64,000 nt of DNA from Granulicella cerasi. GTDB taxonomy: Bacteria > Acidobacteriota > Terriglobia > Terriglobales > Acidobacteriaceae. The position numbers were made by a program, and so were the translations under genes. Shown here one piece after another: positions 25,570 to 33,190 of this stretch. The notes under the pieces are model-generated. The model made no database searches. It saw nothing but the letters and a program-made list of their open reading frames with translations, and was not told the DNA's origin. Each line of letters begins with the position of its first letter. The first letter of the stretch is position 1. Location of the stretch: contig NZ_JAGSYD010000001.1 of assembly GCF_025685575.1 (NCBI RefSeq), positions 251,852 through 315,851 on the forward strand. The letters run 5' to 3'.

Positions 25570-27648
25570 TTACCAGACCTTGCAGGCCGGCTTGTGCACC
25601 ATCGGTTGACCGGTCTTGCAGCCGAACGCCTTCGCAAACGCCGGCATGTTGCCGACCGTATTGTTCACGCGCAGCTCGGCCAGCGAGTGCGGGTTTGTCA
25701 TCACGATCATGCGCGAAATCTCCGGACGGGCCGAGCCGCACCAGTCATTGGCGAACGCCACGAAGAAGCGCTGCAGGTTCGTCAGGCCGTTGGCGTCCTT
25801 GTCGTCCAGCGTGCGGCCCTGCGTGAGCAAGTCCGCCGTCAACGCGCTGAGCGAAAGGTTCAGGCCACCATTGTCGGCGGTGTTTTCGCCCTGCGTCAGC
25901 TTGCCGTTCTGCTGCACGCCTTCGACGCCCGGCGCGGGTCCGCTGTACTCGTTGGCGATGCACTCGCCGCGCTCTTCGTAGGCCTTGGCATCGGCAGGGG
26001 TCCACCAATCCTTCAGGTCGCCGTTCAGGTCGAACTTGCGGCCCTGGTCGTCGAAGTTGTGCGTCAGTTCGTGGCCGATCACCGCGCCCTCCGCGCCATA
26101 GTTCAGCACGTCATCCGCTGCCGGATCAAACATCGGCGGCTGCAAAATGCCGGCCGGGAAGTTGATCGTATTCGTCTGCGGATCTTCGTAGGCGTTCACC
26201 GTCGGCGGCGTCATGCCCCACTGCATACGGTCCAGCGGCTTGTTGATGAAGCCGAGCTGGCGCGCAAATTCGAACTTTGTGCCGCGCGAAACGTTCATCG
26301 CGTAGCTCTCACGCGTGACCTTGTAGGAGGTGTAGTCGATCCACTTGTCCGGGTAGCCGATCTTGTTGACCACGGCCGCCAGCTTCAAGTGCGCCTGCTG
26401 TTTCGTCTCCGGCTGCATCCAGCTCACAGAGTCGATGTCGCGGCCCATCGCCGCCTCAATCTCCTTCACCATCTTCAGCACGCGCTCCTTGCTGGAGGCC
26501 GAGAACGCCTTCGACACATACACCTCGCCCAGCGCTTCGCCGAGGTACTTGTCCGTGGCCACGCTGCATCGACGCCACGTAGGCGGCTGTTGCTTGGCGC
26601 CGCTGATCGTCTTCATCAGCTCGAAGTTCGCATCACGCCACTGGTTGCCCAGCACGGGATTTGCCGCGTGCAGCAACTGCGTGGTCAGGTAGATCTTCCA
26701 CGTAGCGAGGCTCTCGCTCTCGATCATGCCGTTCACAGCGTGGAAGAACTCCGGGGAGCCGACCTCATACAGCGGCGCGCTCGGCGCACCCAGCGCGGCG
26801 AAATAGGCGTTCCAGTCGAAGTTCGGCATCAGCGTCTTGAGCTGCGCGGGCGTGAAGCGGTTGTTGGTCTTGTTCGGGTCGCGGCGTGTGACGTTGTCCA
26901 TCTGCGCCTTCGCCAGCGCGGTCTCGAACGCCAGCGCGGAGGCCGCCCCAGACTTGGCGGCCTCGGGACTCATGCCGTCCATCGCCAGCATCTTCTCGAG
27001 GTAGTCCGTATACGCCTTGCGAATGCCAACGGTCTTGGCATCGTCCTTCAGATAAAAGTCGCGGCTGGGAAGACTGAGGCCGCCCTGGTCGAGCCCGGCG
27101 ACGACCAGGCGCGCGTTGTTCGCATCCGGCGTGGGGCCAAAGCCGAAGAGAGCGATCGGGGTCTCGTTGTCGTTTGCGGCCCAGATCTGGCCATAGGCCA
27201 TCTGCACGGCGGCGAGCACGGCGGGCAGGTCCTTCTTGCTCTTCATGCCGTGGATGCGCTCCATGAGCGGCGCCAGCACGGCGCGGTCGTCCTTGCCCGA
27301 GTCCGCCTGCTCAACACAGCTGGCGTAGAAGTCGCCGATCTTCTGCTGGTTGGCCGTACGCGAGGCGCCGGGTGCCTTGTTCGCCTCCAGAATGTCGTGC
27401 ATCTGCTGCTGGTTCCACATCGCCAGCTTGTTGAACGTGCCCCACATCACCTGATCGGCAGGGATCGGGTTCGCTTTGATGATGTTGTTGCAGGCGTACT
27501 GGAAGAAGTTGTCGCAGGGGCTGACGCTCTTATCCACGTTGGTGACGTCAATGTGCTGCAACTGGATGGGAGCGGGCGCATTCTGCGCGAAAGTGGGGGC
27601 CGTACCGGCAAGCATGGGCGCAAACAGCGCCAGCGCGAGGCGTTTCAT
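25570..27648 (-). CDS. M13-family zinc metallopeptidase (neprilysin/PepO-like)
   Basis: Exported endopeptidase of 692 residues with a signal peptide (MKRLALALFAPMLAGTAPTFA). The zinc site is VIGHELTHNFDD (HExxH with both His) and the downstream ENTADNGG supplies the third ligand Glu and the conserved Asp. The substrate-binding NAYxxP-type motif appears as TVNAYEDPQTN, and the C-terminus ends in the family's CKVW. All catalytic features are intact. ATG at 27648 has GGAG nine bases upstream. Acidobacteria often carry several copies, probably for extracellular peptide use. Confidence 0.95.
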   Translation of the reverse strand: MKRLALALFAPMLAGTAPTFAQNAPAPIQLQHIDVTNVDKSVSPCDNFFQYACNNIIKANPIPADQVMWGTFNKLAMWNQQQMHDILEANKAPGASRTANQQKIGDFYASCVEQADSGKDDRAVLAPLMERIHGMKSKKDLPAVLAAVQMAYGQIWAANDNETPIALFGFGPTPDANNARLVVAGLDQGGLSLPSRDFYLKDDAKTVGIRKAYTDYLEKMLAMDGMSPEAAKSGAASALAFETALAKAQMDNVTRRDPNKTNNRFTPAQLKTLMPNFDWNAYFAALGAPSAPLYEVGSPEFFHAVNGMIESESLATWKIYLTTQLLHAANPVLGNQWRDANFELMKTISGAKQQPPTWRRCSVATDKYLGEALGEVYVSKAFSASSKERVLKMVKEIEAAMGRDIDSVSWMQPETKQQAHLKLAAVVNKIGYPDKWIDYTSYKVTRESYAMNVSRGTKFEFARQLGFINKPLDRMQWGMTPPTVNAYEDPQTNTINFPAGILQPPMFDPAADDVLNYGAEGAVIGHELTHNFDDQGRKFDLNGDLKDWWTPADAKAYEERGECIANEYSGPAPGVEGVQQNGKLTQGENTADNGGLNLSLSALTADLLTQGRTLDDKDANGLTNLQRFFVAFANDWCGSARPEISRMIVMTNPHSLAELRVNNTVGNMPAFAKAFGCKTGQPMVHKPACKVW

Positions 27649-27815
27649 GTCAGAGGACTCCTTCCCGGCAATACGTCGGGTGCAGACAGTCTATACGCCA
27701 GCGTTTCCGCCAGACTGGTATACTCGCGAGTGCGACGTTGCGCCGTTTTGGGGCGCGCGCGCATCCAAAGATCTGGAACACAATCGCGCCCATGGGCGCG
27801 CTGGAGAAAGCTACT

Positions 27816-28439
27816 ATTCCGCCTCTCGATAAACGCTCGCAGAAGTCCTTTATCCGCACGAACGAACGTATTCGCGCACGCGAAGTCCGCGTGATTGACG
27901 AAAACGGCGAACAGCTCGGCGTGATGCCGCCCTTTGAAGCCCTGAAGATCGCTCGCGAGCGCTCGCTCGATCTCGTGGAGATTTCGCCGAACGCCGTTCC
28001 GCCCGTCTGCAAAATCCAGGACTACGGCAAGTTCCTCTACGAGAAGGACAAGAGCGAACGCGCGGCCCGCAAGACCCAGAAGGTCATCGTCATCAAGGAA
28101 GTCAAGTTCTCGGTCACCGTGGACGAGCACGACTACCAGACGAAGAAAAACCAGGCCGTCCGCTTCCTCGGCGATGGCGACAAGGTTAAGGCGTCGCTCC
28201 GCTTCAAGGGCCGCCAGATGGCGCACCGCGACCTTGGCTACAAGATCATCAACCGCCTGATCCAGGACATCGGCGAAGCAGGCGTGGTTGAGTTCATGCC
28301 GCGCATGGAAGGCACCACGCTGCACGCCATCCTTGCACCGAGCAAGAAGATCGCTCCCCCGGCTCCCAAGCCCGTGGCACCGAAGCCGGAAGCCGCTGCT
28401 CCTGCAGCCGCCGAGCCGACCCCGGCGACCGAAGCCTAG
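27816..28439 (+). CDS. infC: Translation initiation factor IF-3, probable ATT start
   Basis: IF-3, about 207 residues. The N-domain (RTNERIRAREVRVIDENGEQ, ARERSLDLVEISPNAVPPVC, DYGKFLYEK) and C-domain (VKFSVTVDEHDYQTK, VKASLRFKGRQM) are complete, followed by a 30-residue Pro/Ala/Lys-rich tail. The likely start is ATT at 27816, nine bases after GGAG, matching the rare-codon start that lets IF-3 repress its own mRNA. The next in-frame ATG (27792) lies upstream of that GGAG and would add unconserved residues. A TATACT hexamer at 27719-27724 is a possible -10. No rpmI or rplT follows. Confidence 0.95.
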   Translation: MPPLDKRSQKSFIRTNERIRAREVRVIDENGEQLGVMPPFEALKIARERSLDLVEISPNAVPPVCKIQDYGKFLYEKDKSERAARKTQKVIVIKEVKFSVTVDEHDYQTKKNQAVRFLGDGDKVKASLRFKGRQMAHRDLGYKIINRLIQDIGEAGVVEFMPRMEGTTLHAILAPSKKIAPPAPKPVAPKPEAAAPAAAEPTPATEA

Positions 28440-28457
28440 GCTCGCTACAAACCCTTC

Positions 28458-28497
28458 AGCCGGATATGCAGCCCATGCATATCCGGCTTTTGCTTTT
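28458..28497 (+). terminator. Rho-independent terminator after infC
   Basis: AGCCGGATATGCA pairs with TGCATATCCGGCT over a 5-base loop, followed by TTGCTTTT; 19 bases after the infC stop. Confidence 0.88.
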
Positions 28498-28511
28498 GCC
28501 CCCACAGATCC

Positions 28512-28560
28512 GGGTGCCCCACATCTCGACATCACCCCAAACCGGGTGCCCCAGGTCTCG
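28512..28560 (+). repeat. Two tandem REP half-elements
   Basis: GGGTGCCCCACATCTCG (28512) and GGGTGCCCCAGGTCTCG (28544), each followed by ACATCACC and lacking the right arm, leading into the complete element at 28575. Confidence 0.8.
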
Positions 28561-28574
28561 ACATCACCACGAAC

Positions 28575-28616
28575 GGGTGCCCCAGGTCTCGCTTCTGAGA
28601 CCTGGGTTTGCAGGAT
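28575..28616 (+). repeat. REP-like palindrome, class 1, left flank of the RAYT gene
   Basis: GGGTGCCCCAGGTCTCG, CTTCT loop region, GAGACCTGGG and TTTGCAGGAT. This is the consensus form. It ends 14 bases before the transposase start. Confidence 0.92.
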
Positions 28617-28630
28617 GTTAGCCTACCCGC

Positions 28631-29137
28631 ATGACTCGCGGACTCGAACGTCGCTACGGAGGCGGTCATCACTTCATCACTTTCTCCTGCCACAGCCGCA
28701 AGCCGTACCTTGCCACACCGCAAACGCGTGACATCTTTCTCCACTGCCTCGAAAAGATACGTTCACGCTACGAGTTCCGCATCGACTCCTTCGTAGTCAT
28801 GCCAGAGCACGTGCACATGCTCGTGACCGAACCGAAGGTCACCGACCTATCCGTCGTCATGAGAGCGCTAAAACTCTCCGTTACCCAACAAGTCGAACAG
28901 AGCCCGTTCTGGCTTCCGCGATTCCATGACTTCAATGTGCTTACAGACACCAAGGTGATGGAGAAGCGAAGATACATTCATCGCAATCCTGTTTCGCGCG
29001 GATTAGTCACACGACCTGAAGACTGGGCTTGGTCGAGCTATCGCCATTGGCTGTCTGGCGAAGTCGGCGTCGTCGAAGTTGAGTCGACCTGGACGTTTGC
29101 GAAGCGGATGGCCGATCAAACATTTGCGGGACGATAG
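28631..29137 (+). CDS. REP-associated tyrosine transposase (RAYT, Y1 HUH nuclease)
   Basis: Single-strand endonuclease of 168 residues, related to IS200/IS605 TnpA but of the REP-associated type. The HUH motif is PEHVHML (His 60, His 62), and the nucleophile is Tyr 115 in KRRYIHRNPVSRGLV, a signature of this family. The N-terminal HHFITFSCHSRKPYL block is also typical. All key residues are intact, so it may be active. It sits between inverted class 1 palindromes at 28575 and 29140 and carries no partner gene, fitting a domesticated, chromosomal transposase that processes or spreads those palindromes. Probable start is ATG at 28631. Confidence 0.95.
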   Translation: MTRGLERRYGGGHHFITFSCHSRKPYLATPQTRDIFLHCLEKIRSRYEFRIDSFVVMPEHVHMLVTEPKVTDLSVVMRALKLSVTQQVEQSPFWLPRFHDFNVLTDTKVMEKRRYIHRNPVSRGLVTRPEDWAWSSYRHWLSGEVGVVEVESTWTFAKRMADQTFAGR

Positions 29138-29139
29138 AT

Positions 29140-29181
29140 ATCCTGCGAACCCAGGTCTCAAAAGCGAGACCTGGGGCACCC
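29140..29181 (-). repeat. REP-like palindrome, class 1, right flank of the RAYT gene
   Basis: ATCCTGCGAACCCAGGTCTC, loop, GAGACCTGGGGCACCC; begins two bases after the transposase stop and is the mirror image of the left flank. Confidence 0.92.
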
Positions 29182-29279
29182 GGTTCGTGGTGAGCAGTGG
29201 TGAGCGAAACTCTCTGCCTCCCAATCGGCTCCGCCGTGCGTCATACAATGACAGGATGCAGGAGAACCGCCGCGGCTTG

Positions 29280-31121
29280 ATGGGGAAGACAAAGTTTTTG
29301 ACAGCACTGGCCGTAGCGCCTTTGTGCGCCGTGCTGACGGGATGCCCCGCCGACAATGCCGCGCAAGCCGGCGCGCCAAGCAGTATCCCGGCCTACGGCA
29401 AAGCTCCCACCACCGTCGCAGCGCCAGCGCAGCCGAGCCCCGCGCAGTCGCAATCTGAAGCGAACCAGCGTGCCGCCAAAGTTGGCAGCATCATCGCACG
29501 CGCGCAGGCCAGCTACACCTCCGGCGTGCAGAACTACAACAACAACCGCCTCGATGCCGCGCGCCAGGACTTCGACTACGCCGTCGACACCATGCTCTCC
29601 TCCGGCATCGACATCAAGAGCGATCCGACGCTGAACGAAGCCTTCGAACGCCTGCTCTCGGACATCAACTCGCTCGAGATGGTCGCGCTCGCGCAGGGCA
29701 ACGGCTTCAGTCAGCCGATCGAAGACGCACCGCTCGCCGGCGCCACGGAGATGACCTTCGCTCCAAACCCGGAACTCGTCGCCAAATTGAAAGGCGAATT
29801 GAACACGACCTCGGATCTTCCGCTCGTCATCAACGACCAGGTCGCCGGTTACATCAACGTCTTCTCGCAGTCCAACAGCTTCCGCGCGCATATGTCGGCG
29901 TCGATGCAGCGACTCGGCAAGTACCGCACGCTCATCCAGAACGTGCTGCGTGAAGAAGGCGTGCCACAGGATTTGATCTACCTCGCCGTGGCCGAGAGCG
30001 GCTTCCAGCCGCAGGCCATGAACGCGAAGTCCGGCGCAGGCGGCATGTGGCAGTTCATGAGCTACACCGGCCCCGAGTACGGCCTCATCCGCAACGGCTA
30101 CTTCGATTACCGCTTCGATCCCGAGAAGAGCACGCGCGCCTACGCCAAGCACATCAAGAAGTACTACTCGCTCTTCAACGACTGGTACCTGGCGATGATC
30201 TCGTACGACTGGGGCCCGGGCAACGTGCAGCGCATCGTCAGCCGCACCGGATACTCCGACTTCTGGGACCTCTATCGCCACGCGTCGATGCCCGCAGAAA
30301 CGCGCGCTTACGTGCCGCAGATTCTCGCTGCGATCATCATGGCGAAGAACCCCGAGAAGTATGGCCTGAACAAGCTGCCACCGAGCCCGCCGGTCATCTA
30401 CGACACCGTGCACACGGACTACGCGATCGACCTGCGCCTCGTGGCAGACCTCACCGGCTCAACAGTGGCGGACCTGGTCGCGCTGAACCCCGCCATGCTG
30501 CGCCTGACGACCGCGCCGGACATGGGCTTCGACCTGCACATTCCGCCGGGCACGACCGAGGTCTTCAACGATCGCCTCAAGGACATCCCCGAGGACAAGC
30601 GCACGAGCTGGCGCTTCCATGTGGTGCGTCCGGGTGAGACGCTCGATGGCATCGCAGAGACGATGCATGCGAAGGCCGATGAGATCGCCGAGCTCAATGA
30701 CGTGACCGCAGCGAAGCCGCTGCAGACCGACGACGAGCTCATCATTCCCATGACGGTGGCGGCTTCCGCACCGCGCGGCGTGCAGCGTTACACCGCACGC
30801 CGTGGTGACACGCTCGTCTCTATCGCCGATCGCTTCGGTGTCACGGTCGATGATCTGCGCACGTGGAACCATCTCTCTTCGAGTAGCGTGAGCAGCGGCA
30901 AGACGTTGTATGTTGCCGAGCCTGTGCGCCTCGGTCCAAGCGGACGCAGCGCACGTGGTCGTCGTGCGTCACGATCGCATGGTCGCGCAAGCGCATCGTC
31001 CTCGCGTGGCTCTTCGCATTCATCGAAGAGCGCGAAGGCGCATGGCTCTTCGTCGAAAGCTTCCTCGGCGAAGGCGAGCACGAAGAGTGCTTCACACAGC
31101 GCAAAGAAGAAGCATCGCTAA
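29280..31121 (+). CDS. LysM lytic murein transglycosylase (MltD-like lipoprotein)
   Basis: Peptidoglycan-cleaving lipoprotein of about 613 residues. The lipobox LTGC puts the lipidated Cys at residue 22. The SLT catalytic domain holds YLAVAESGFQPQAMN with the catalytic Glu 239, then GGMWQFM and YDWGPGN. Two LysM domains follow (VVRPGETLDGIAE near 445, ARRGDTLVSIADRFGV near 503). The last 60 residues are a Ser/Lys/Arg/Ala-rich tail, unusual for the family. The start is uncertain: ATG 29280 lies after AGGAG and after a TACAAT -10-like hexamer (29244-29249), while ATG 29256 would lie almost at the expected transcript start. Confidence 0.93.
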   Translation: MGKTKFLTALAVAPLCAVLTGCPADNAAQAGAPSSIPAYGKAPTTVAAPAQPSPAQSQSEANQRAAKVGSIIARAQASYTSGVQNYNNNRLDAARQDFDYAVDTMLSSGIDIKSDPTLNEAFERLLSDINSLEMVALAQGNGFSQPIEDAPLAGATEMTFAPNPELVAKLKGELNTTSDLPLVINDQVAGYINVFSQSNSFRAHMSASMQRLGKYRTLIQNVLREEGVPQDLIYLAVAESGFQPQAMNAKSGAGGMWQFMSYTGPEYGLIRNGYFDYRFDPEKSTRAYAKHIKKYYSLFNDWYLAMISYDWGPGNVQRIVSRTGYSDFWDLYRHASMPAETRAYVPQILAAIIMAKNPEKYGLNKLPPSPPVIYDTVHTDYAIDLRLVADLTGSTVADLVALNPAMLRLTTAPDMGFDLHIPPGTTEVFNDRLKDIPEDKRTSWRFHVVRPGETLDGIAETMHAKADEIAELNDVTAAKPLQTDDELIIPMTVAASAPRGVQRYTARRGDTLVSIADRFGVTVDDLRTWNHLSSSSVSSGKTLYVAEPVRLGPSGRSARGRRASRSHGRASASSSRGSSHSSKSAKAHGSSSKASSAKASTKSASHSAKKKHR

Positions 31122-31352
31122 AGCAACAACACAACACCGCGATCCATCTCACTGAATGGCGTGCGATAACTCGTGCAAGAAAATGCGCGCGTACATAAAA
31201 AGGTGCTTGCTATTTCAAAGCGCGCAGCGTAATCCTGTTGCTACAGTTCCGTGCAGTGTGCCATCGACACTCTGATGTTCACTATGCGAACGAACGACAA
31301 GCTTCATCGGCAGGACGCGCATCGCGCGATAGCAGCAGGGAGACGGATAAAG

Positions 31353-32276
31353 ATGTTCGAAGACGAAACCATCAAGCTGTACGCCGCCGCTTACGACGAA
31401 GAGCCGGAAGATGACGACGACGATCTCGATGCAAAGATCGATGACGATGAAGAAGACGAAGAAGAAGAGTACAGCTCGGTAAGCGTCGACGAAGATGCAC
31501 CGGCTGCTTCGAGCAACCATGCTGAAGAAGCTGAACTGCTCGCCGAACCTTCGAACCCGATTGATGGCTACACGCCCGCCGAAGCTCCTTCGCTCGAGCC
31601 GACGATCAGCGAGACGGAAACCGCACCTGCTGTGACCACGATCGAGTCGCCGGTAGCGGATGTTCCCGCAGTAAAGAAGGCTGCGAAGAAAGTCGCACCG
31701 AAGAAAGCAGCCAAGAAGACTGCACCCAAGAAGGCCGCTCCCAAGAAAGCTGCGAAGAAGACTGCCCCGAAGAAGGCCGCAAAGAAAACGGCTCCCAAGA
31801 AGGCCGCAAAGAAGACCGCGCCCAAGAAGGCTGCGAAGAAGACCGCTCCGAAGAAGGCTGCCAAGAAGGTCGCTTCGAAGGCCGTAACGAAGAAGGCGGT
31901 CGTCAAGAAGCTCGCGCCGAAGAAGGCTGTGAAGAAGATTACAAGTTCTGCCGCGAAGAACTCCGGTGCTCTGCGCGGCGGTAAGGCTGTCTTGAAAAAG
32001 ACGGCAGGCAACAAGAGCACCAGCACTAAAAAATCATCTATGAGAGGTATCACCTTGGCAACGAAGAAGGCTGTGAAGAAGGCTGCTCCGAAGAAGGCTG
32101 TCGCGAAGAAGGCAGTTGCGAAGAAGGTTGTCGCAAAGAAGGCCGTCGCGAAGAAGGTAGCTCCGAAGAAGGCTGTCGCGAAGAAGGCAGTTGCGAAGAA
32201 GGTTGTCGCAAAGAAGGCCGTCGCGAAGAAGGCTGCTCCGAAGAAGGCCGTCAAGAAGGCTGCGGTCAAGAAGTAG
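31353..32276 (+). CDS. Histone-H1-like protein with acidic N-terminus
   Basis: 307 residues of strongly biased composition. Residues 1-60 are acidic (runs of Asp and Glu, for example DDDEEDEEEE); 61-105 are Pro/Thr/Glu-rich; from 108 to the end is a Lys/Ala/Pro repeat region (KKAAKKTAPKKAAKK) like eukaryotic H1 tails and bacterial Hc1/KA-repeat proteins. Likely nucleoid-associated, with the acidic head possibly shielding the tail. Start ATG 31353 has GGGAG ten bases upstream. Inside the gene, TTG 32055 follows AGAGGT and could start a 73-residue purely basic product. A 75-bp duplication lies in the 3' part. Confidence 0.88.
   Translation: MFEDETIKLYAAAYDEEPEDDDDDLDAKIDDDEEDEEEEYSSVSVDEDAPAASSNHAEEAELLAEPSNPIDGYTPAEAPSLEPTISETETAPAVTTIESPVADVPAVKKAAKKVAPKKAAKKTAPKKAAPKKAAKKTAPKKAAKKTAPKKAAKKTAPKKAAKKTAPKKAAKKVASKAVTKKAVVKKLAPKKAVKKITSSAAKNSGALRGGKAVLKKTAGNKSTSTKKSSMRGITLATKKAVKKAAPKKAVAKKAVAKKVVAKKAVAKKVAPKKAVAKKAVAKKVVAKKAVAKKAAPKKAVKKAAVKK
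32085..32234 (+). repeat. 75-bp tandem duplication inside the H1-like gene
   Basis: Copies 32085-32159 and 32160-32234 agree at nearly every base including third codon positions, so the duplication is recent. It adds 25 residues of Lys/Ala repeat. Confidence 0.88.
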
Positions 32277-32293
32277 TCTCTAACCCCAGGCAA

Positions 32294-32327
32294 GCAAAAG
32301 CGCCCGGCTTCGGCCGGGCGCTTTTGC
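32294..32327. terminator. Bidirectional rho-independent terminator
   Basis: GCAAAAGCGCCCGGC, TTCG tetraloop, GCCGGGCGCTTTTGC. Serves the H1-like gene (plus) and possibly the convergent peroxiredoxin gene (minus). Confidence 0.9.
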
Positions 32328-32404
32328 GTCTGCGAGTGATGAGTAGTTAGTCAAAGCCTGGCGCTCGCACCGTAAGCGAAGCACTCACGACTGTCCGCTC
32401 CGCC

Positions 32405-32932
32405 CTACTTCTTCGCCGCTGCGATCGCCGCGAGTACATCGCTCGAGTGGTTCGCAATGTCATGCACTTCCCATACCTTCACGACCTTGCCTTCCGGCGA
32501 GATCAGGAACGTGTCGCGCATCGCAAAGCTGGCCGTGCCCATCGTCTTCACCGGCACGCCGTACGCATCGGTGACCTTGTGGTCGGGGTCGGCGAGCATC
32601 TTGAACGAGAAACCGTCCTTCGTGCACCAGGTCTTGTGGCTCTCCACCGTGTCCAACGACACGCCGAGCACGACCGCGTTCGCTGCTTCATACTTCGGCA
32701 GGTCGGACTGGAAGTTGTGCGCTTCCTTCGAGCAGCCCGAGGTCTGGTCCTTCGGGTAGAAGTACAGCACGACCCACTTGCCCTTGTAGTCGGTCAGCGA
32801 GACGGGCTTGTTCTCCTGGTTCGGCAGCGTGAAGTTCGGTGCCTTCGTGCCTTCGCTCAGCGTGGCGGCCGAGGCAACGAGCGACGCAACCGAAAGGACA
32901 GAGGCAACAGCAATCTTGCGGAGGTGCTTCAT
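32405..32932 (-). CDS. Exported peroxiredoxin (BCP/PrxQ-like)
   Basis: Thiol peroxidase of 175 residues with a signal peptide (MKHLRKIAVASVLSVASLVA, cleavage near SAA). The thioredoxin-fold body has APNFTLPNQENKPVSL, FYPKDQTSGCSKEAHNF (peroxidatic Cys 67) and TFLISPEGKVVKVWE. In BCP proteins the resolving Cys lies five residues after the first; here that position is His 72, so it is 1-Cys or uses Cys 103. Export to the periplasm is unusual for BCP, which is normally cytoplasmic. Confidence 0.94.
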   Translation of the reverse strand: MKHLRKIAVASVLSVASLVASAATLSEGTKAPNFTLPNQENKPVSLTDYKGKWVVLYFYPKDQTSGCSKEAHNFQSDLPKYEAANAVVLGVSLDTVESHKTWCTKDGFSFKMLADPDHKVTDAYGVPVKTMGTASFAMRDTFLISPEGKVVKVWEVHDIANHSSDVLAAIAAAKK

Positions 32933-33030
32933 GATGGGAGGTTCTCCTTGGCTGAGATTTTACGCCCAGCCGCACATCGCCCGTCACGGCATCCTCGAAC
33001 GGGCGCCCGTTGAAGAGATGAGTCTCGAAC

Positions 33031-33069
33031 GGGTGCCCCAGGTCTCGCTTCTGAGACCTGTGTTTCCAG
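33031..33069 (+). repeat. REP-like palindrome, class 1
   Basis: GGGTGCCCCAGGTCTCG, loop, GAGACCTGTGTTTCCAG, with one mismatch in the right arm. Confidence 0.82.
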
Positions 33070-33118
33070 AGAGCTTCGCGGAGACCGAAGCGTCGGGCGC
33101 GGACAACGTTCTTGCTCT

Positions 33119-33149
33119 CCCACGTCTCAAAGCGTGACGTGGGGCATCC
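33119..33149 (-). repeat. REP-like palindrome, class 1 (shortened)
   Basis: CCCACGTCTCAAAGCG, GACGTGGGGCATCC. It forms an inverted pair with 33031-33069, with about 50 bases between. Confidence 0.7.
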
Positions 33150-33190
33150 AGCATTCGTGCTTTTCGAAGACGTGGTCTATCGGAGCAACG

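Noticed and set aside
28631..29137. RAYT gene read as an IS200/IS605 insertion sequence
   Set aside because: There is no TnpB, no IS-type left and right ends, and the flanks are the dispersed palindromes; RAYT fits better.
31568..32293. Long minus-strand frame that looks like a Phe/Ala-rich membrane protein
   Set aside because: It is the complement of the Lys/Ala repeat gene: AAG codons read backwards give CTT and TTC, so hydrophobic repeats are an artefact.
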